Positions 1 through 10,653 of a DNA stretch of 64,000 nt are shown one piece after another. Made by a program: the position numbers and the translations under genes. The notes below the pieces were generated by a model, which worked only from the letters and a program-made list of their open reading frames with translations, was not told the origin of the DNA and made no database searches. Position 1 is the first letter of the stretch, and every line of letters begins with the position of its first letter. Source of the stretch: Methylotenera oryzisoli (lineage in GTDB: Bacteria; Pseudomonadota; Gammaproteobacteria; Burkholderiales; Methylophilaceae); contig CAMDXI010000004.1 of assembly GCA_945878695.1 (NCBI GenBank), positions 1-64,000 on the forward strand. The letters are read 5' to 3'.

Positions 1-14
1 GTGAAACACTAAAA

Positions 15-381
15 TGGTGGAGCTGGGGGGAATCGAACCCCCGTCCGCAAATCCTCCACAGACAGTTCTACATACTTAGCCTTGTTGTTTAATTTAATCT
101 GCACCACACCAACAGACAAGCGCTGTACAGACGAGCGACCTTAAGGTTAATGCCGTATTAAGTCACCCAATACAACACGTATCCCGTGTATATGACACTA
201 CGTATGGGTTACCCCAATCCAACCCACGGGAGAGCTGGTGTAGCGTCCAGCAGGATTAAGCTGCTAGAGAGTAAGTTTCGTCGTTTGCGACTATACTTTT
301 TTCAGCTGTATTTACGAGGTGATCTGAGCCTCGGTATGCCCTGCGCTGCTTTGTAACCCACGTCGAAACCTGGTCAGCCCC
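15..381 (-). ncRNA. ssrA: tmRNA (transfer-messenger RNA)
   Basis: Rescues stalled ribosomes by acting first as alanyl-tRNA and then as mRNA for a degradation tag. On the minus strand the 5' end begins GGGGCTGACC at 381 and the 3' end carries a T-arm with GGTTCGAATCC-like sequence and an encoded CCA (15-17). The 5' and 3' ends pair as a tRNA-like acceptor stem. The tag reading frame encodes ANDETYSLAA then stop, close to the known proteobacterial ANDENYALAA pattern. The gene lies beside smpB, its protein partner. Both ends are visible, so this is a one-piece tmRNA and not a permuted one. Confidence 0.96.
256..288 (-). other. tmRNA tag-peptide reading frame
   Basis: Within ssrA, the resume codon GCA (288-286) starts a frame that reads A-N-D-E-T-Y-S-L-A-A and ends at TAA (258-256). 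The C-terminal LAA is the signal read by ClpXP-type proteases in known systems. Serine replaces the common alanine at the third position from LAA. Confidence 0.9.
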
Positions 382-436
382 AAATCAGTTTTATTGCCGT
401 CAAGCAAACCATGGCTCCGATTCACTTGATACACGT

Positions 437-442
437 ATTATA
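437..442 (-). promoter_or_regulatory. Putative -10 box of ssrA
   Basis: A perfect TATAAT on the minus strand lies about 55 bases before the mature tmRNA 5' end. That spacing would give a precursor with a leader of roughly 50 nt to be removed, as is usual for tmRNA. The matching -35 (TACTTA, 17 nt upstream) is poor, so the call rests on the -10 alone. Confidence 0.4.
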
Positions 443-518
443 CGCTGTAACGCGCCACTTAAGTAGACGGTGATTGCCGCCAGACTTTCATTCAAATTCG
501 ACTTACTTCAAATTCCTC

Positions 519-968
519 TTACTTATTGTGTGCCCGCATAATGCGGCCTTTTTCGCGCTCCCAGTCGCGCTCTTTTTCCGTATCGCGTTTATCGTGTTGC
601 TTTTTACCCTTAGCCAAGCCTATCTGCACCTTCACCCTACCCTTGGAAAAATGCAAATCCAGCGGCACGATGGTATAGCCAGAGCGCTCCACCTTGGCAA
701 TCAGCTTAAGGATTTCTTCGTTATGCAATAGCAGTTTGCGAGTGCGTATGGCGTCCGGGCGGATATGCGTAGACGCTGCACCCAATGGCGTCACGTGGCA
801 ACCTATTAGGTAAATTTCACCACGCTGAATAATGACGTAAGCTTCTTTGATGTTGACGCGGTTGTCACGGATGGCTTTAACTTCCCAGCCCTCCAAGACC
901 ACGCCAGCCTCATACTTGTCTTCGATGAAGTAATCAAAAAACGCTTTTTTATTTTGTGCAATGCTCAT
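519..968 (-). CDS. smpB: SsrA-binding protein SmpB
   Basis: Small RNA-binding protein that binds the tRNA-like part of tmRNA and places it in the stalled ribosome. The 149-residue product has the normal family length. It opens with [17 protein letters not shown], contains the conserved [13 protein letters not shown] segment and the GCHVTPL strand of the OB-fold, and ends in a basic tail ([20 protein letters not shown]) that in the family becomes helical in the ribosomal A site. It is transcribed towards ssrA, 137 bp away, and is divergent from ratA. The start ATG has no clear Shine-Dalgarno sequence. Confidence 0.96.
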   Translation of the reverse strand: MSIAQNKKAFFDYFIEDKYEAGVVLEGWEVKAIRDNRVNIKEAYVIIQRGEIYLIGCHVTPLGAASTHIRPDAIRTRKLLLHNEEILKLIAKVERSGYTIVPLDLHFSKGRVKVQIGLAKGKKQHDKRDTEKERDWEREKGRIMRAHNK

Positions 969-1075
969 AAAACGAACTATTTCTTGGTCTATGCCTTAAA
1001 ATGCCATTTTACCTCAGTTCTGCGCCTGTTCACTTTTCACACCGACGCAGACAGCCTTTATTTTTAAGACCGAGT

Positions 1076-1513
1076 ATGGCGCAAGTAAACAAATCCGTTC
1101 TAATTAACCATTCAGCCAGCCGCATGTTCGAGCTGGTGGATGACGTCAGCCGCTACCCCGAATTCCTGCCGTGGTGCGGCGGTGTCGATGTCATTAAAAA
1201 AGACCTGCACAGCACGATCGCCACCCTGCATATCGCCTACCATGGCTTGAAACAGCAATTCACTACCGAAAACAGCAAAACTTACCCTAGCGCCATGGAC
1301 ATACAATTAAAAGACGGCCCATTTAAGCACTTAGACGGGTCATGGCGTTTTATCGCACTCAATGAAAATGCCTGTAAAATTGAATTTGTGCTTAATTATG
1401 AATTTGCCAACGCGTTTTTAGAGAAAATAATCGCCCCGGTTTTTAGCCACATTGCCAACACCTTTGTCGATGGCTTTGTCGCTAGAGCCGACGTGGTGTA
1501 TAAAAACCAATAA
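1076..1513 (+). CDS. ratA: RatA-type START/SRPBCC protein (UbiA-pathway/ribosome association toxin family)
   Basis: A 145-residue polyketide-cyclase/START-fold protein of the RatA/Coq10 family. Coq10 members bind ubiquinone; E. coli RatA has been reported to block 70S ribosome association. Visible family marks are MAQVNKSVLINHSA at the start, the ELVDDVSRYPEFLPWC motif and DGPFKHLDGSWRF. An upstream in-frame ATG at 1001 would add 25 unrelated residues. I take the ATG at 1076 because the conserved part begins there and the length then matches the family. It is followed closely by rnfH, the usual pairing. Confidence 0.9.
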   Translation: MAQVNKSVLINHSASRMFELVDDVSRYPEFLPWCGGVDVIKKDLHSTIATLHIAYHGLKQQFTTENSKTYPSAMDIQLKDGPFKHLDGSWRFIALNENACKIEFVLNYEFANAFLEKIIAPVFSHIANTFVDGFVARADVVYKNQ

Positions 1514-1524
1514 GAGGAATGCCC

Positions 1525-1851
1525 ATGAACAGCAACGAGATACTGGTTGAAGTCGCTTACGCCTTAGCCCACGAGCAATTGATCGTGCCGGTAAAGGCCG
1601 CGCCTGGCATTACTGCAGAGCAAGCCATCAATCTATCCGGCATCGCCAAAAAATACCCGGAAATCGATTTAAGTCAAAATAAAATCGGTGTTTTTGGCAA
1701 GCTATCTAGATTGGATCAGCCCTTGCGCCACTTAGACCGCGTGGAAATTTACCGGGCGCTAATTGCCGACCCTAAAGAAGTACGTAAGCAGCGCGTGGCC
1801 GATGGCAAGGTGATGAAAAAAGGCGGTGGCGACGCCGCGATTGAAGAATAA
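1525..1851 (+). CDS. rnfH: RnfH/RatB family ubiquitin-fold protein
   Basis: Small beta-grasp protein (about 108 residues), partner gene of ratA in many proteobacteria; its molecular role is poorly known. The sequence has the family features VEVAYALAHEQ near the start, GVFGKLSRLDQPL in the middle and DRVEIYRALIADPKEVRKQR towards the end. Two ATGs are possible (1519 and 1525). The AGGA at about 1515-1518 lies only a base or so from the first but about 6-7 nt from the second, so I prefer 1525. The C-terminal tail is rich in lysine and glycine. Confidence 0.88.
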   Translation: MNSNEILVEVAYALAHEQLIVPVKAAPGITAEQAINLSGIAKKYPEIDLSQNKIGVFGKLSRLDQPLRHLDRVEIYRALIADPKEVRKQRVADGKVMKKGGGDAAIEE

Positions 1852-1871
1852 AGCAACAAGCTTACGCTTGC

Positions 1872-2330
1872 TTATTCGCAATACTGCTTGACATCCGCTT
1901 GCGCTTCCATCTTAGCTTGGGCGATGTCTGAACTAGATAAAAACACCCGCTCGCCTTTTTCGTTTACTGCGGCTATCCTGCCGCCCAATTGATAGGTCGC
2001 CAAATTGGCTTGCGCGGCTTTGCAATTTTTTTGTTTTAATTGCAGCTCTTCAGCCGACAAGGCGTCGGCTTTCTCCGCTACTTTTTGCTTATTAGGCTGG
2101 GCTTTAGCGCGCTTTAATTCGCTAGTGATGTCACTTTCTACCGGTGCCAGCGGCGGCAAATTTTTTAAGCCCACTGCCGGCCGACCTTGCACGGATTCCA
2201 ATTTAATATCGGATGGCGGCGGCACATCACTGTAGCGCATAACCCCATTAGGCTCACGCCATTTGTACACTTCCGCCGAAGCCATAATTGGCATCAACAT
2301 TAGGCTTAATATTAACGCCAGTATTTGCAT
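1872..2330 (-). CDS. DUF4124 domain-containing exported protein
   Basis: A 152-residue protein with an N-terminal signal peptide (MQILALILSLMLMPIMASA) followed at once by the DUF4124 core VYKWREPNGVMRYSDVPPP, a short beta-rich module common in secreted proteins of Beta- and Gammaproteobacteria. The rest is a charged, probably helical region (QPNKQKVAEKADALSAEELQ) and a C-terminal part with two cysteines. It is convergent with rnfH, only 20 bp apart. The function is unknown; a periplasmic location is inferred from the signal peptide. Confidence 0.85.
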   Translation of the reverse strand: MQILALILSLMLMPIMASAEVYKWREPNGVMRYSDVPPPSDIKLESVQGRPAVGLKNLPPLAPVESDITSELKRAKAQPNKQKVAEKADALSAEELQLKQKNCKAAQANLATYQLGGRIAAVNEKGERVFLSSSDIAQAKMEAQADVKQYCE

Positions 2331-2457
2331 ACTCTAGTCCTTACGCACCTAAGTGGCAGTCATCAATGAAATTAATAGTATGGCCGCATGCTGGGTACTA
2401 GCAAGCTTTTTTAAAAACTTTATGCTGCTAGCACTCGCGCGAGCGCCTTGAAATCTG

Positions 2458-3950
<1,493 letters not shown>

Positions 3951-3957
3951 ACCCCTT

Positions 3958-4006
3958 CACCACTAAGGCACAGCGACCCCGCGCCTTAGTGGTGAGTTTT
4001 TGTTTC
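3958..4006 (+). terminator. Intrinsic terminator or attenuator between guaB and guaA
   Basis: A perfect 12-bp stem (CACCACTAAGGC at 3958-3969 with GCCTTAGTGGTG at 3983-3994) is followed by AGTTTTTGTTTCT. This is a convincing Rho-independent terminator. It lies only 11 bp before guaA, so guaA is either expressed from read-through or from a promoter inside guaB. Confidence 0.85.
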
Positions 4007-4016
4007 TAGAAGCCCT

Positions 4017-5606
4017 ATGACCACCCACTCAAAAATACTTATTTTGGATTTTGGCTCCCAAGTCACCCAACTGATTGCGCGCCGTGTTCGCGAAGCACAC
4101 GTTTACTGTGAAATTCACCCGTGTGACGTGAGCGATGAGTTTGTGCGAAATTTTGGCGCCGATGGCGTGATACTGTCCGGCAGCCATGCCAGCGTCTACG
4201 AAGACGAAACCGACTTTGCACCACAAGCTACCTTTGAACTGGGTGTGCCGGTATTAGGCATATGCTATGGCATGCAAACCATGGCACAGCAACTGGGTGG
4301 CAAAGTGGAAGCCGGGCATAAGCGCGAATTTGGCTATGCTGAAATTCGTGCGCGCGGGCATTCAGCGCTATTTAAAGACCTACAAGATCGCAGTAATGCG
4401 GACGGGCACGGCCTATTGGATGTATGGATGAGTCACGGTGACAAGGTCACCGAATTGCCACCCAATTTTAAAGTAATTGCCAGCAACGACAGCACCCCTA
4501 TCGCCGCCTTTGCCGATGAAAGCCGTCATTTTTATGGCGTGCAATTCCACCCAGAAGTCACCCACACCAAATTAGGCCAAGCCATGTTAGAGCGCTTTGT
4601 GCTGGGCATCTGCCAAGCCAAGCCGGACTGGATCATGGGCGATTACATCAGCGAAGCCGTGGCTAAAATTAAAGCCCAGGTTGGCGATGAAGAAGTGATT
4701 TTAGGTTTGTCTGGCGGCGTCGATTCGAGCGTGGCGGCAGCACTAATTCACCGCGCCATTGGCGACCAACTGACTTGTGTGTTTGTTGATCATGGTTTGT
4801 TACGCCTGAATGAGGGCGACATGGTCATGGATATGTTTGCCGGACGCCTGCACGTTAAAGTCATCCGCATCGATGCCATGGATCAGTTTATGGGCCATTT
4901 AGCCGGCGTCAGCGAGCCGGAAGCCAAACGTAAGATCATAGGCCGCGAGTTTGTTGAAGTATTCCAAGCCGAAGCAAAAAAATTAGCTAATGCCAAATGG
5001 CTGGCACAAGGCACCATCTACCCAGACGTGATTGAGTCAGGTGGGGCTAAATCCAAAAAAGCCGTCACCATTAAAAGCCATCACAATGTAGGTGGCTTGC
5101 CGGCTAGCTTAGGCTTAAACCTATTAGAGCCATTACGCGATTTATTCAAAGACGAAGTCCGTGAACTGGGTGTTGCATTGGGCTTACCGCATGACATGGT
5201 CTACCGTCACCCCTTCCCAGGCCCAGGCTTGGGCGTGCGCATTTTGGGTGAAGTGAAACAAAACTACGCCGACTTGCTGCGCCGTGCTGATGCCATCTTC
5301 ATAGAAGAATTACGCAACACCGTGGATGCCAAAACCGGCCAAACTTGGTATGCCTTAACCAGCCAAGCCTTTGCGGTATTTTTACCGGTCAAATCGGTAG
5401 GTGTCATGGGGGATGGTCGCACTTACGACTACGTGGTTGCCCTGCGCGCCGTTATCACCAGCGACTTCATGACCGCTCACTGGGCCGAATTGCCCTACGA
5501 TTTATTAGGTCGGGTATCCAATCGCATCATCAACGAAGTGCGCGGCATCAACCGCGTGGTCTATGACATCTCCGGCAAACCACCGGCCACCATAGAGTGG
5601 GAATAA
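4017..5606 (+). CDS. guaA: GMP synthase (glutamine-hydrolysing)
   Basis: Converts XMP to GMP using ATP and glutamine. The 529-residue protein joins a class I glutamine amidotransferase (catalytic Cys83 in GICYGMQ, His178 and Glu180 in [10 protein letters not shown]) to an ATP pyrophosphatase domain with the PP-loop SGGVDSS at 232-238, and a C-terminal dimerisation domain ending in the conserved KPPATIEWE. All catalytic residues are present and the length is normal. The terminator hairpin just upstream suggests it is regulated separately from guaB. The next gene starts 10 bp after its stop. Confidence 0.98.
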   Translation: MTTHSKILILDFGSQVTQLIARRVREAHVYCEIHPCDVSDEFVRNFGADGVILSGSHASVYEDETDFAPQATFELGVPVLGICYGMQTMAQQLGGKVEAGHKREFGYAEIRARGHSALFKDLQDRSNADGHGLLDVWMSHGDKVTELPPNFKVIASNDSTPIAAFADESRHFYGVQFHPEVTHTKLGQAMLERFVLGICQAKPDWIMGDYISEAVAKIKAQVGDEEVILGLSGGVDSSVAAALIHRAIGDQLTCVFVDHGLLRLNEGDMVMDMFAGRLHVKVIRIDAMDQFMGHLAGVSEPEAKRKIIGREFVEVFQAEAKKLANAKWLAQGTIYPDVIESGGAKSKKAVTIKSHHNVGGLPASLGLNLLEPLRDLFKDEVRELGVALGLPHDMVYRHPFPGPGLGVRILGEVKQNYADLLRRADAIFIEELRNTVDAKTGQTWYALTSQAFAVFLPVKSVGVMGDGRTYDYVVALRAVITSDFMTAHWAELPYDLLGRVSNRIINEVRGINRVVYDISGKPPATIEWE

Positions 5607-5616
5607 GGGGTAGATC

Positions 5617-6123
5617 ATGAGTCGCGCATTTGTAAACGAAGAACGCTTTGAACAGGCCGGTGGCGAGGAATTAGTCGACCGCCCAATTAGTGAATTTGCT
5701 AATTACGTGACGCCAACGGGTGCACTGGCACTGCAAGACCAGGAAGCCGCCTTGATGGCCGAGCTGGCCCCTTTAAAAAAATCAGCAGAAGACGCCTTCA
5801 ATAAAGATAAAGTGGCCGAACTTGAGCGAGATTTACGCTACGTAAGAGCCAGATTAGACAGTGCAATTCTTGTCGACCCCGCCGGACAAGACCATGCAAC
5901 CGTATTGTTTGGCGCCAGTGTCACTGTGCAAGACGATGCAGGCCAAGCCCACTGCTTTCACATTGTCGGAGAAGACGAAGCCGATGCCGGTATCAATAAA
6001 GTCAGCTACGTGTCACCGCTAGCCAAATCACTAATTGGCCAAAAAGTGGGGGATAACGTGACCTGGTTGCGCCCTGCCGGCAACCTAAATTTAGAAATTC
6101 TGGACATACACTACCCATCATGA
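5617..6123 (+). CDS. GreA/GreB-family factor with shortened coiled coil
   Basis: A 168-residue protein whose C-terminal half (about 95-166) is the FKBP-like Gre domain: VLFGASVTVQDDAG, IVGEDEAD, SYVSPLAKSLIG. This domain binds the edge of the RNA polymerase secondary channel. The N-terminal helical hairpin (about 32-85) is roughly 15 residues shorter than in E. coli GreA, and the DLKENAEY tip that carries the acidic residues for transcript cleavage is absent; the turn reads KKSAEDAFNKDK. About 30 extra residues precede the hairpin. It may act as a Gre antagonist or a channel-binding regulator and not as a cleavage factor; this is inference. The stop overlaps the start of the next gene. Confidence 0.8.
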   Translation: MSRAFVNEERFEQAGGEELVDRPISEFANYVTPTGALALQDQEAALMAELAPLKKSAEDAFNKDKVAELERDLRYVRARLDSAILVDPAGQDHATVLFGASVTVQDDAGQAHCFHIVGEDEADAGINKVSYVSPLAKSLIGQKVGDNVTWLRPAGNLNLEILDIHYPS

Positions 6124-6722
6124 ATGTTACGCAAGCCATAACAGAACGCCGTTCGGTCAAGGCATTTGATTCACATCATCGAATGTCCGAGCAAGAGATA
6201 AGCCAACTCATGTCGCTGGCCATGCTCTCCCCCACGGCGTTCAACATCCAAAACTGGCGTTTCGTTTTGGTGACCGATCCGGTTTTGCGCCAACAAATAC
6301 GCGCAGTCAGTTGGAATCAAGCGCAAGTCGAAGAAGCCTCCTTGCTCATCGTATTAACTGCCGATTTACAGGCCTGGGCTAAGCAACCCGAACGCTATTG
6401 GAAAAACGCGCCTAAAGCGGCCTCCGACGTGTTGGTGCCTATGATAGGTCAGTACTACCAAAACAACGACCAGGTGCAACGCGATGAAGCCATGCGCTCA
6501 TGTGGCATGGCAGCCACCACTTTGATGCTGGCTGCCAAAGAAATGGGTTACGACACCTGCCCCATGGACGGATTTGATTTCGCGGCCGTGAGCAAACTGC
6601 TTAATCTCCCGGCCGACCACATTCCAACCATGTTTGTCGTAGTAGGCAAAGCCTTAAAAGCGGCGGCGCCACGTGGCGGTCAGTTAGCCATGGACGAAGT
6701 CGTCGTTCGTAACCAATTTTAA
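6120..6722 (+). CDS. Nitroreductase-family FMN oxidoreductase
   Basis: A 200-residue member of the nitroreductase fold, which uses FMN and NAD(P)H to reduce nitro compounds, quinones or flavins. Family marks are the N-terminal ITERRSVKAFDS (phosphate-binding arginines), the SPTAFNIQNWRF segment and the C-terminal VVVGKALKAAAPRGG. The substrate cannot be told from the sequence. The ATG overlaps the stop of the Gre-family gene (ATGA), so the two are probably translationally coupled. A short inverted repeat follows the stop codon. Confidence 0.85.
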   Translation: MNVTQAITERRSVKAFDSHHRMSEQEISQLMSLAMLSPTAFNIQNWRFVLVTDPVLRQQIRAVSWNQAQVEEASLLIVLTADLQAWAKQPERYWKNAPKAASDVLVPMIGQYYQNNDQVQRDEAMRSCGMAATTLMLAAKEMGYDTCPMDGFDFAAVSKLLNLPADHIPTMFVVVGKALKAAAPRGGQLAMDEVVVRNQF

Positions 6723-6729
6723 CTAATCC

Positions 6730-6748
6730 GTAGGAGTGCCACTCCTAC
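6730..6748. repeat. Short perfect inverted repeat
   Basis: GTAGGAGT (6730-6737) and ACTCCTAC (6741-6748) form an 8-bp stem with a 3-base loop, 7 bases after the nitroreductase stop. No T-run follows on the plus strand, so it is not a textbook terminator. It may be a weak terminator or a remnant of an extragenic palindrome. Confidence 0.55.
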
Positions 6749-6770
6749 CAAACACTCTTAAGGGTTCAAT

Positions 6771-8366
6771 GTGTTAATCAGCAACAACATCACCGTGCAA
6801 TTTGGCGCCAAGCCGCTGTTTGAAAATGTATCCGTCAAATTTGGCGACAACAACCGCTACGGTTTGATTGGCGCTAACGGTTGCGGCAAGTCTACCTACA
6901 TGAAAGTATTGGCCGGTGTATTAACGCCCAGCGCCGGTAACGTGGCCATAGACAGCCACGAACGCATGGCCTTTTTACGCCAAGACCAATTTGCCTACGA
7001 AGACCAGCGCGTGCTGGACGTGGTGATGATGGGCCACGAACAAATGTGGAAGGCCAACCAAGAAAAAAATGCCATCTACGCTAATTTGGAAGCCACGGAA
7101 GACGACTACATGCGTGCCGCCGAGCTAGAAGGCGTGTACGCCGAATACGACGGCTATACCGCAGAAGCGCGCGCAGGTGAATTGTTGTTAGGTGTGGGCA
7201 TCCCCATTGAGCAACACAATGGCTTGATGAGTGCCGTGGCACCAGGCTGGAAGCTACGCGTTTTATTGGTACAAGCGCTGTTCTCTAACCCAGACATATT
7301 GTTACTCGATGAGCCAACCAACAACTTGGACATCAACACCATACGCTGGTTAGAAGACGTGCTGAATAACCGCGATTGCACCATGATCATTATTTCGCAT
7401 GACAGGCACTTTTTAAATCAAGTGTGCACGCACACCTGTGACATGGACTACGGCAAAATTGCAATGTACCCAGGCAATTACGACGATTACATGGAAGCGA
7501 GCACCGCTGCACGCGCGCAACAAGCCAAAGACAACGACAAAGCCAAACAGCAAGTAGCGGATTTGCAGGACTTCGTGCGTCGTTTTTCAGCCAATGCCTC
7601 TAAAGCCAAACAAGCCACCAGCCGCGCTAAACAAATCGATAAAATTAAAATCGAAGAATTCAAGCCGTCTTCACGTCAATACCCCTTTATCCGCTTTGAA
7701 TACGACGAGCGCGAAAAGCTTTACCGCAACGCCGTTGAAATCAAAAAACTTAGCCACGGCTTTGATAAAACTCTGTTTAACGACGTCAGCATGATGTTTG
7801 AAGCCGGCGAAAAAGTCGCCATCATTGGGGAAAACGGTATCGGTAAAACCACGTTTTTACGCTGCCTAGCCGGTGATTTATCGCCTAAGCACGGCGAAGT
7901 CAAATGGGCGGAAAAAGCCAACATAGGCTATTTCGCGCAAGACCACGAATACGAATTTGAGCAGGGCGAAGACCTGTTTGAATGGATGTCACGCTTTAGG
8001 CAAGTGGGCGACGACGACCAAGTGGTGCGCAGCATGCTAGGTCGCTTATTATTTGGTGGCGACGACACCAAAAAATCCGTCAAAGTCCTATCCGGTGGCG
8101 AAAAAGGCCGCATGCTCTACGGCAAAATGATGTTGGGTCGCACCAATGTCATGCTGATGGACGAGCCAACCAACCACATGGACATGGAATCCATTGAGGC
8201 GCTTAACACCGCTTTGGATAAATACAAAGGCACGCTGTTCTTCGTCAGCCATGACCGCGAATTTGTAAGTTCCATTGCCACGCGTATCATAGAAATCAAA
8301 GCCGATGGCATAGTCGACTTCAGCGGTAACTACGAAGATTACTTAGCCAGCCAAGGCGTGGAGTAA
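6771..8366 (+). CDS. ybiT: ABC-F family ATPase YbiT
   Basis: Soluble ABC-F protein with two ATPase domains and no membrane part; relatives bind the ribosomal E site and modulate translation. The first domain has Walker [10 protein letters not shown] and Walker [13 protein letters not shown], with [10 protein letters not shown] in place of the usual signature, as in E. coli YbiT. The second has GENGIGKTT, the signature LSGGEKGRM and [10 protein letters not shown]. The linker is basic ([16 protein letters not shown]). Length (531) matches YbiT (530). The start is GTG at 6771, with AAGGG six bases upstream; the nearby ATG at 6769 is in another frame and meets a stop at once. Confidence 0.93.
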   Translation: MLISNNITVQFGAKPLFENVSVKFGDNNRYGLIGANGCGKSTYMKVLAGVLTPSAGNVAIDSHERMAFLRQDQFAYEDQRVLDVVMMGHEQMWKANQEKNAIYANLEATEDDYMRAAELEGVYAEYDGYTAEARAGELLLGVGIPIEQHNGLMSAVAPGWKLRVLLVQALFSNPDILLLDEPTNNLDINTIRWLEDVLNNRDCTMIIISHDRHFLNQVCTHTCDMDYGKIAMYPGNYDDYMEASTAARAQQAKDNDKAKQQVADLQDFVRRFSANASKAKQATSRAKQIDKIKIEEFKPSSRQYPFIRFEYDEREKLYRNAVEIKKLSHGFDKTLFNDVSMMFEAGEKVAIIGENGIGKTTFLRCLAGDLSPKHGEVKWAEKANIGYFAQDHEYEFEQGEDLFEWMSRFRQVGDDDQVVRSMLGRLLFGGDDTKKSVKVLSGGEKGRMLYGKMMLGRTNVMLMDEPTNHMDMESIEALNTALDKYKGTLFFVSHDREFVSSIATRIIEIKADGIVDFSGNYEDYLASQGVE

Positions 8367-8389
8367 TCCAGACCTAAACTAGCCTGCGT

Positions 8390-8403
8390 TTGACCTAGGT
8401 CAA
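8390..8403. promoter_or_regulatory. FNR/CRP-like palindromic operator
   Basis: TTGACCTAGGTCAA is a perfect 14-bp palindrome resembling the FNR/ANR consensus TTGAT-N4-ATCAA with C/G in place of T/A at the inner positions. A CATATT hexamer at 8426-8431 would put transcription start near 8438, so the palindrome is centred at about -41.5, the class II activator position. It precedes the DUF3149 micro-gene by about 70 bp. The identity of the regulator is inferred only. Confidence 0.5.
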
Positions 8404-8475
8404 TACGCAAGTTAGATGAAAAGATCATATTGGTAATAACTGCAATGAAGCAGTGTTTGCCATAGGACTGTCATC

Positions 8476-8622
8476 ATGAAATTATTAAGCGATTTATTAT
8501 CCACTGACTACGGACTGCAAAGCCTTGCTGTTATTGCCATAGTCTTAGTCATGGTGGTGTTCTTCTCCGTGTACTTCAAACGCCACATGGACCAAGATGC
8601 CAAGAATGCCGGGTTAAAATAG
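8476..8622 (+). CDS. DUF3149 single-pass membrane micro-protein
   Basis: A 48-residue protein. It begins MKLLSDLLSTDYGLQSLAVI, has one strongly hydrophobic helix at about 15-33 (QSLAVIAIVLVMVVFFSVYF) and a short charged tail KRHMDQDAKNAGLK. The pattern, with STDYGL before the helix and a YF-x-RHM exit, matches my memory of the DUF3149 family of small betaproteobacterial membrane proteins. The function is unknown. AGGA upstream (8465-8468) is a possible ribosome binding site. It has its own control region, with an FNR/CRP-like palindrome, and shares a terminator with bipA. Confidence 0.8.
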   Translation: MKLLSDLLSTDYGLQSLAVIAIVLVMVVFFSVYFKRHMDQDAKNAGLK

Positions 8623-8640
8623 CCCCACCCAAGCGTTAAA

Positions 8641-8680
8641 TAAAAAACCCAGCCACTTGCGTGGACTGGGTTTATTTTAT
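8641..8680. terminator. Bidirectional terminator between DUF3149 gene and bipA
   Basis: The stem CCCAGCCAC/GTGGACTGGG around the loop TTGC, flanked by an A-run on the left (TAAAAAA) and a T-run on the right (TTTATTTTAT), can stop transcripts from both sides. The two flanking genes converge here. Confidence 0.85.
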
Positions 8681-8712
8681 GGCTAAGCTGATTAGGCTTA
8701 AATTGGCGCTAA

Positions 8713-10542
8713 TTAAGCTTTGTTCGTGCCAGCGCGTTTACGCTCGTTTTCCGTTAAGTGACGCTTGCGGATACGAATGGTTTTTGGTGTAATTTCCACC
8801 AATTCATCGTCATCAATAAACTCCACCGCCGATTCCAAAGACAAGGCGATAGGCGTAATCAAGCGCACCGCTTCATCGGTACCGGATGAACGCACGTTGG
8901 TCAGTTGTTTACCTTTAATCGGGTTCACCACCAAATCGTTATCACGGCTGTGCACGCCTATGATCATGCCTTCGTACAATTTATCGCCTGGCACAGAGAA
9001 CATTTTTCCGCGGTCTTGCAATTTCCATAAGGCATAAGCCACGGCCTCGCCTTTTTCGGCGGAAATCAACACGCCATTACGGCGACCTGGCATGTCGGCT
9101 TTCACCGGGGCGTATTCATCAAACACATGGCCCATTAAACCGGTACCGCGTGTCATGGTTAAAAATTCGCCTTGGAAACCAATTAAACCGCGCGCTGGAA
9201 TTTTGTATTCCAAGCGCGTACGGCCGTTACCATCGGATTCCATGTTGAGCATTTCACCACGACGGCGACCCAATTCTTCCATGGCAGCACCTTGGTGCTC
9301 GTCTTCCAAGTCGACGGTTAGAATCTCATAGGGCTCGCATTTTTCACCGTTGATTTCGCGGAACACCACTTTTGGTTTACCCACAGCCATTTCAAAGCCT
9401 TCACGGCGCATGGTTTCCAACAGAATAGTTAAGTGCAATTCACCTCGACCGGATACGCGGAACACGTCGGCATCTTCGGTTTCTTCCACGCGCAAGGCCA
9501 CGTTCACCAACAATTCTTTGGTTAAGCGATCACGAATCTGACGTGATGTCACAAACTTACCTTCGGTGCCGGCTAATGGCGAGGTGTTCACCATAAAGTC
9601 CATGCTCAAGGTAGGCTCGTCCACACCTAAATGCGGCAAGCCCACTGGATTCTCACGATCGCAAATGGTAAAACCAATACCGATGTCGTCTAACCCAGAA
9701 ATGATCACGATGTCACCGGCTTCGGCGTCTTCAACTGGCACGCGCTCCAAGCCTTGGAAACCCAAGACCTGATTAATTTTACCCATGGCCACTTGTTTGT
9801 CGCCATTCATGATGGTCACGGCCTGACCGGTTTTGATTTTGCCGTTGGTCACGCGACCCACGCCTAAACGGCCGGTATAAGTCGAGTAATCCAAAGCGGA
9901 AATTTGCATTTGCAATAGGGCTTTGCTGTCGCCTGCAGGTGGCGACACGTGTTTAAGGATGGTATCAAACAAGGCACGCATGTTGTCTGAAGGCGTCTTC
10001 ATGTCCAACATGGCATAACCGTTAATGGCTGATGCATAAACAATTGGGAAATCCAACTGGTCGTCATTGGCACCTAAGTTAGCAAACAAATCAAAGGTTT
10101 GGTTGATCACCCAATCGGTACGAGAACCTGGGCGGTCCACCTTATTAATCACGACTATGGGTTTCAAACCTAAGGCCAAGGCTTTCTTGGTCACGAAACG
10201 GGTTTGTGGCATAGGGCCTTCAACCGCATCCACCAACAACACCACGCCGTCCACCATGCCTAATACGCGCTCTACTTCACCACCAAAGTCCGCATGGCCT
10301 GGGGTGTCCACAATGTTAATGCGTGTACCTTCGTAAACCAAGGCGGTGTTTTTCGCCAAAATGGTAATGCCGCGTTCTTTCTCTAAATCGTTAGAGTCCA
10401 TGACGCGCTCTACCACTGCGTGGTGAGCGGCAAACGTGCCGGCTTGTTGTAGAAGCTTGTCTACCATGGTGGTTTTACCGTGGTCAACGTGGGCAATGAT
10501 GGCGACGTTTCTTAAATTCCTGCTGCTAGGGGTGCTTGACAT
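8713..10542 (-). CDS. bipA: Ribosome-associated translational GTPase BipA/TypA
   Basis: EF-G-like GTPase that helps ribosome assembly and translation under stress such as cold. The G domain shows AHVDHGKTT (G1), [17 protein letters not shown] (G3) and NKVDRPG (G4). The downstream beta-barrel, domain III and V segments and the BipA-specific C-terminal domain ([30 protein letters not shown]) follow. The frame is open to 10593, but I choose the ATG at 10542 (609 residues), because family members begin a few residues before the [11 protein letters not shown] strand. It runs towards the DUF3149 gene and is divergent from the first RhlE helicase. Confidence 0.96.
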   Translation of the reverse strand: MSSTPSSRNLRNVAIIAHVDHGKTTMVDKLLQQAGTFAAHHAVVERVMDSNDLEKERGITILAKNTALVYEGTRINIVDTPGHADFGGEVERVLGMVDGVVLLVDAVEGPMPQTRFVTKKALALGLKPIVVINKVDRPGSRTDWVINQTFDLFANLGANDDQLDFPIVYASAINGYAMLDMKTPSDNMRALFDTILKHVSPPAGDSKALLQMQISALDYSTYTGRLGVGRVTNGKIKTGQAVTIMNGDKQVAMGKINQVLGFQGLERVPVEDAEAGDIVIISGLDDIGIGFTICDRENPVGLPHLGVDEPTLSMDFMVNTSPLAGTEGKFVTSRQIRDRLTKELLVNVALRVEETEDADVFRVSGRGELHLTILLETMRREGFEMAVGKPKVVFREINGEKCEPYEILTVDLEDEHQGAAMEELGRRRGEMLNMESDGNGRTRLEYKIPARGLIGFQGEFLTMTRGTGLMGHVFDEYAPVKADMPGRRNGVLISAEKGEAVAYALWKLQDRGKMFSVPGDKLYEGMIIGVHSRDNDLVVNPIKGKQLTNVRSSGTDEAVRLITPIALSLESAVEFIDDDELVEITPKTIRIRKRHLTENERKRAGTNKA

Positions 10543-10619
10543 AGTGTGGAGCCAGTATTGAAAGGCGGCGATTCTAACATACTTAAAGCCCAATTAATTT
10601 TCCCGGTTAAATTATTAAT

Positions 10620-10647
10620 TTGACAATCCCAATTAATTGTTTATACT
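10620..10647 (+). promoter_or_regulatory. Sigma-70 promoter of the first rhlE gene
   Basis: TTGACA (10620-10625) and TATACT (10642-10647) are separated by 16 bases, a near-consensus promoter. The predicted transcript would start near 10654 and carry a leader of about 360 nt before the helicase start codon. Confidence 0.75.
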
Positions 10648-10653
10648 GCGCGC

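Noticed and set aside
1001-1075. Upstream extension of ratA.
   Set aside because: The 25 residues are not conserved in the family, and the ATG at 1076 gives the usual N-terminus and length.
2401-2445. Possible terminator hairpin around the GCTAGCA repeats before guaB.
   Set aside because: The two TAGCA/TGCTA arms are short and far apart, and the A/T-rich loop does not form a clean stem.
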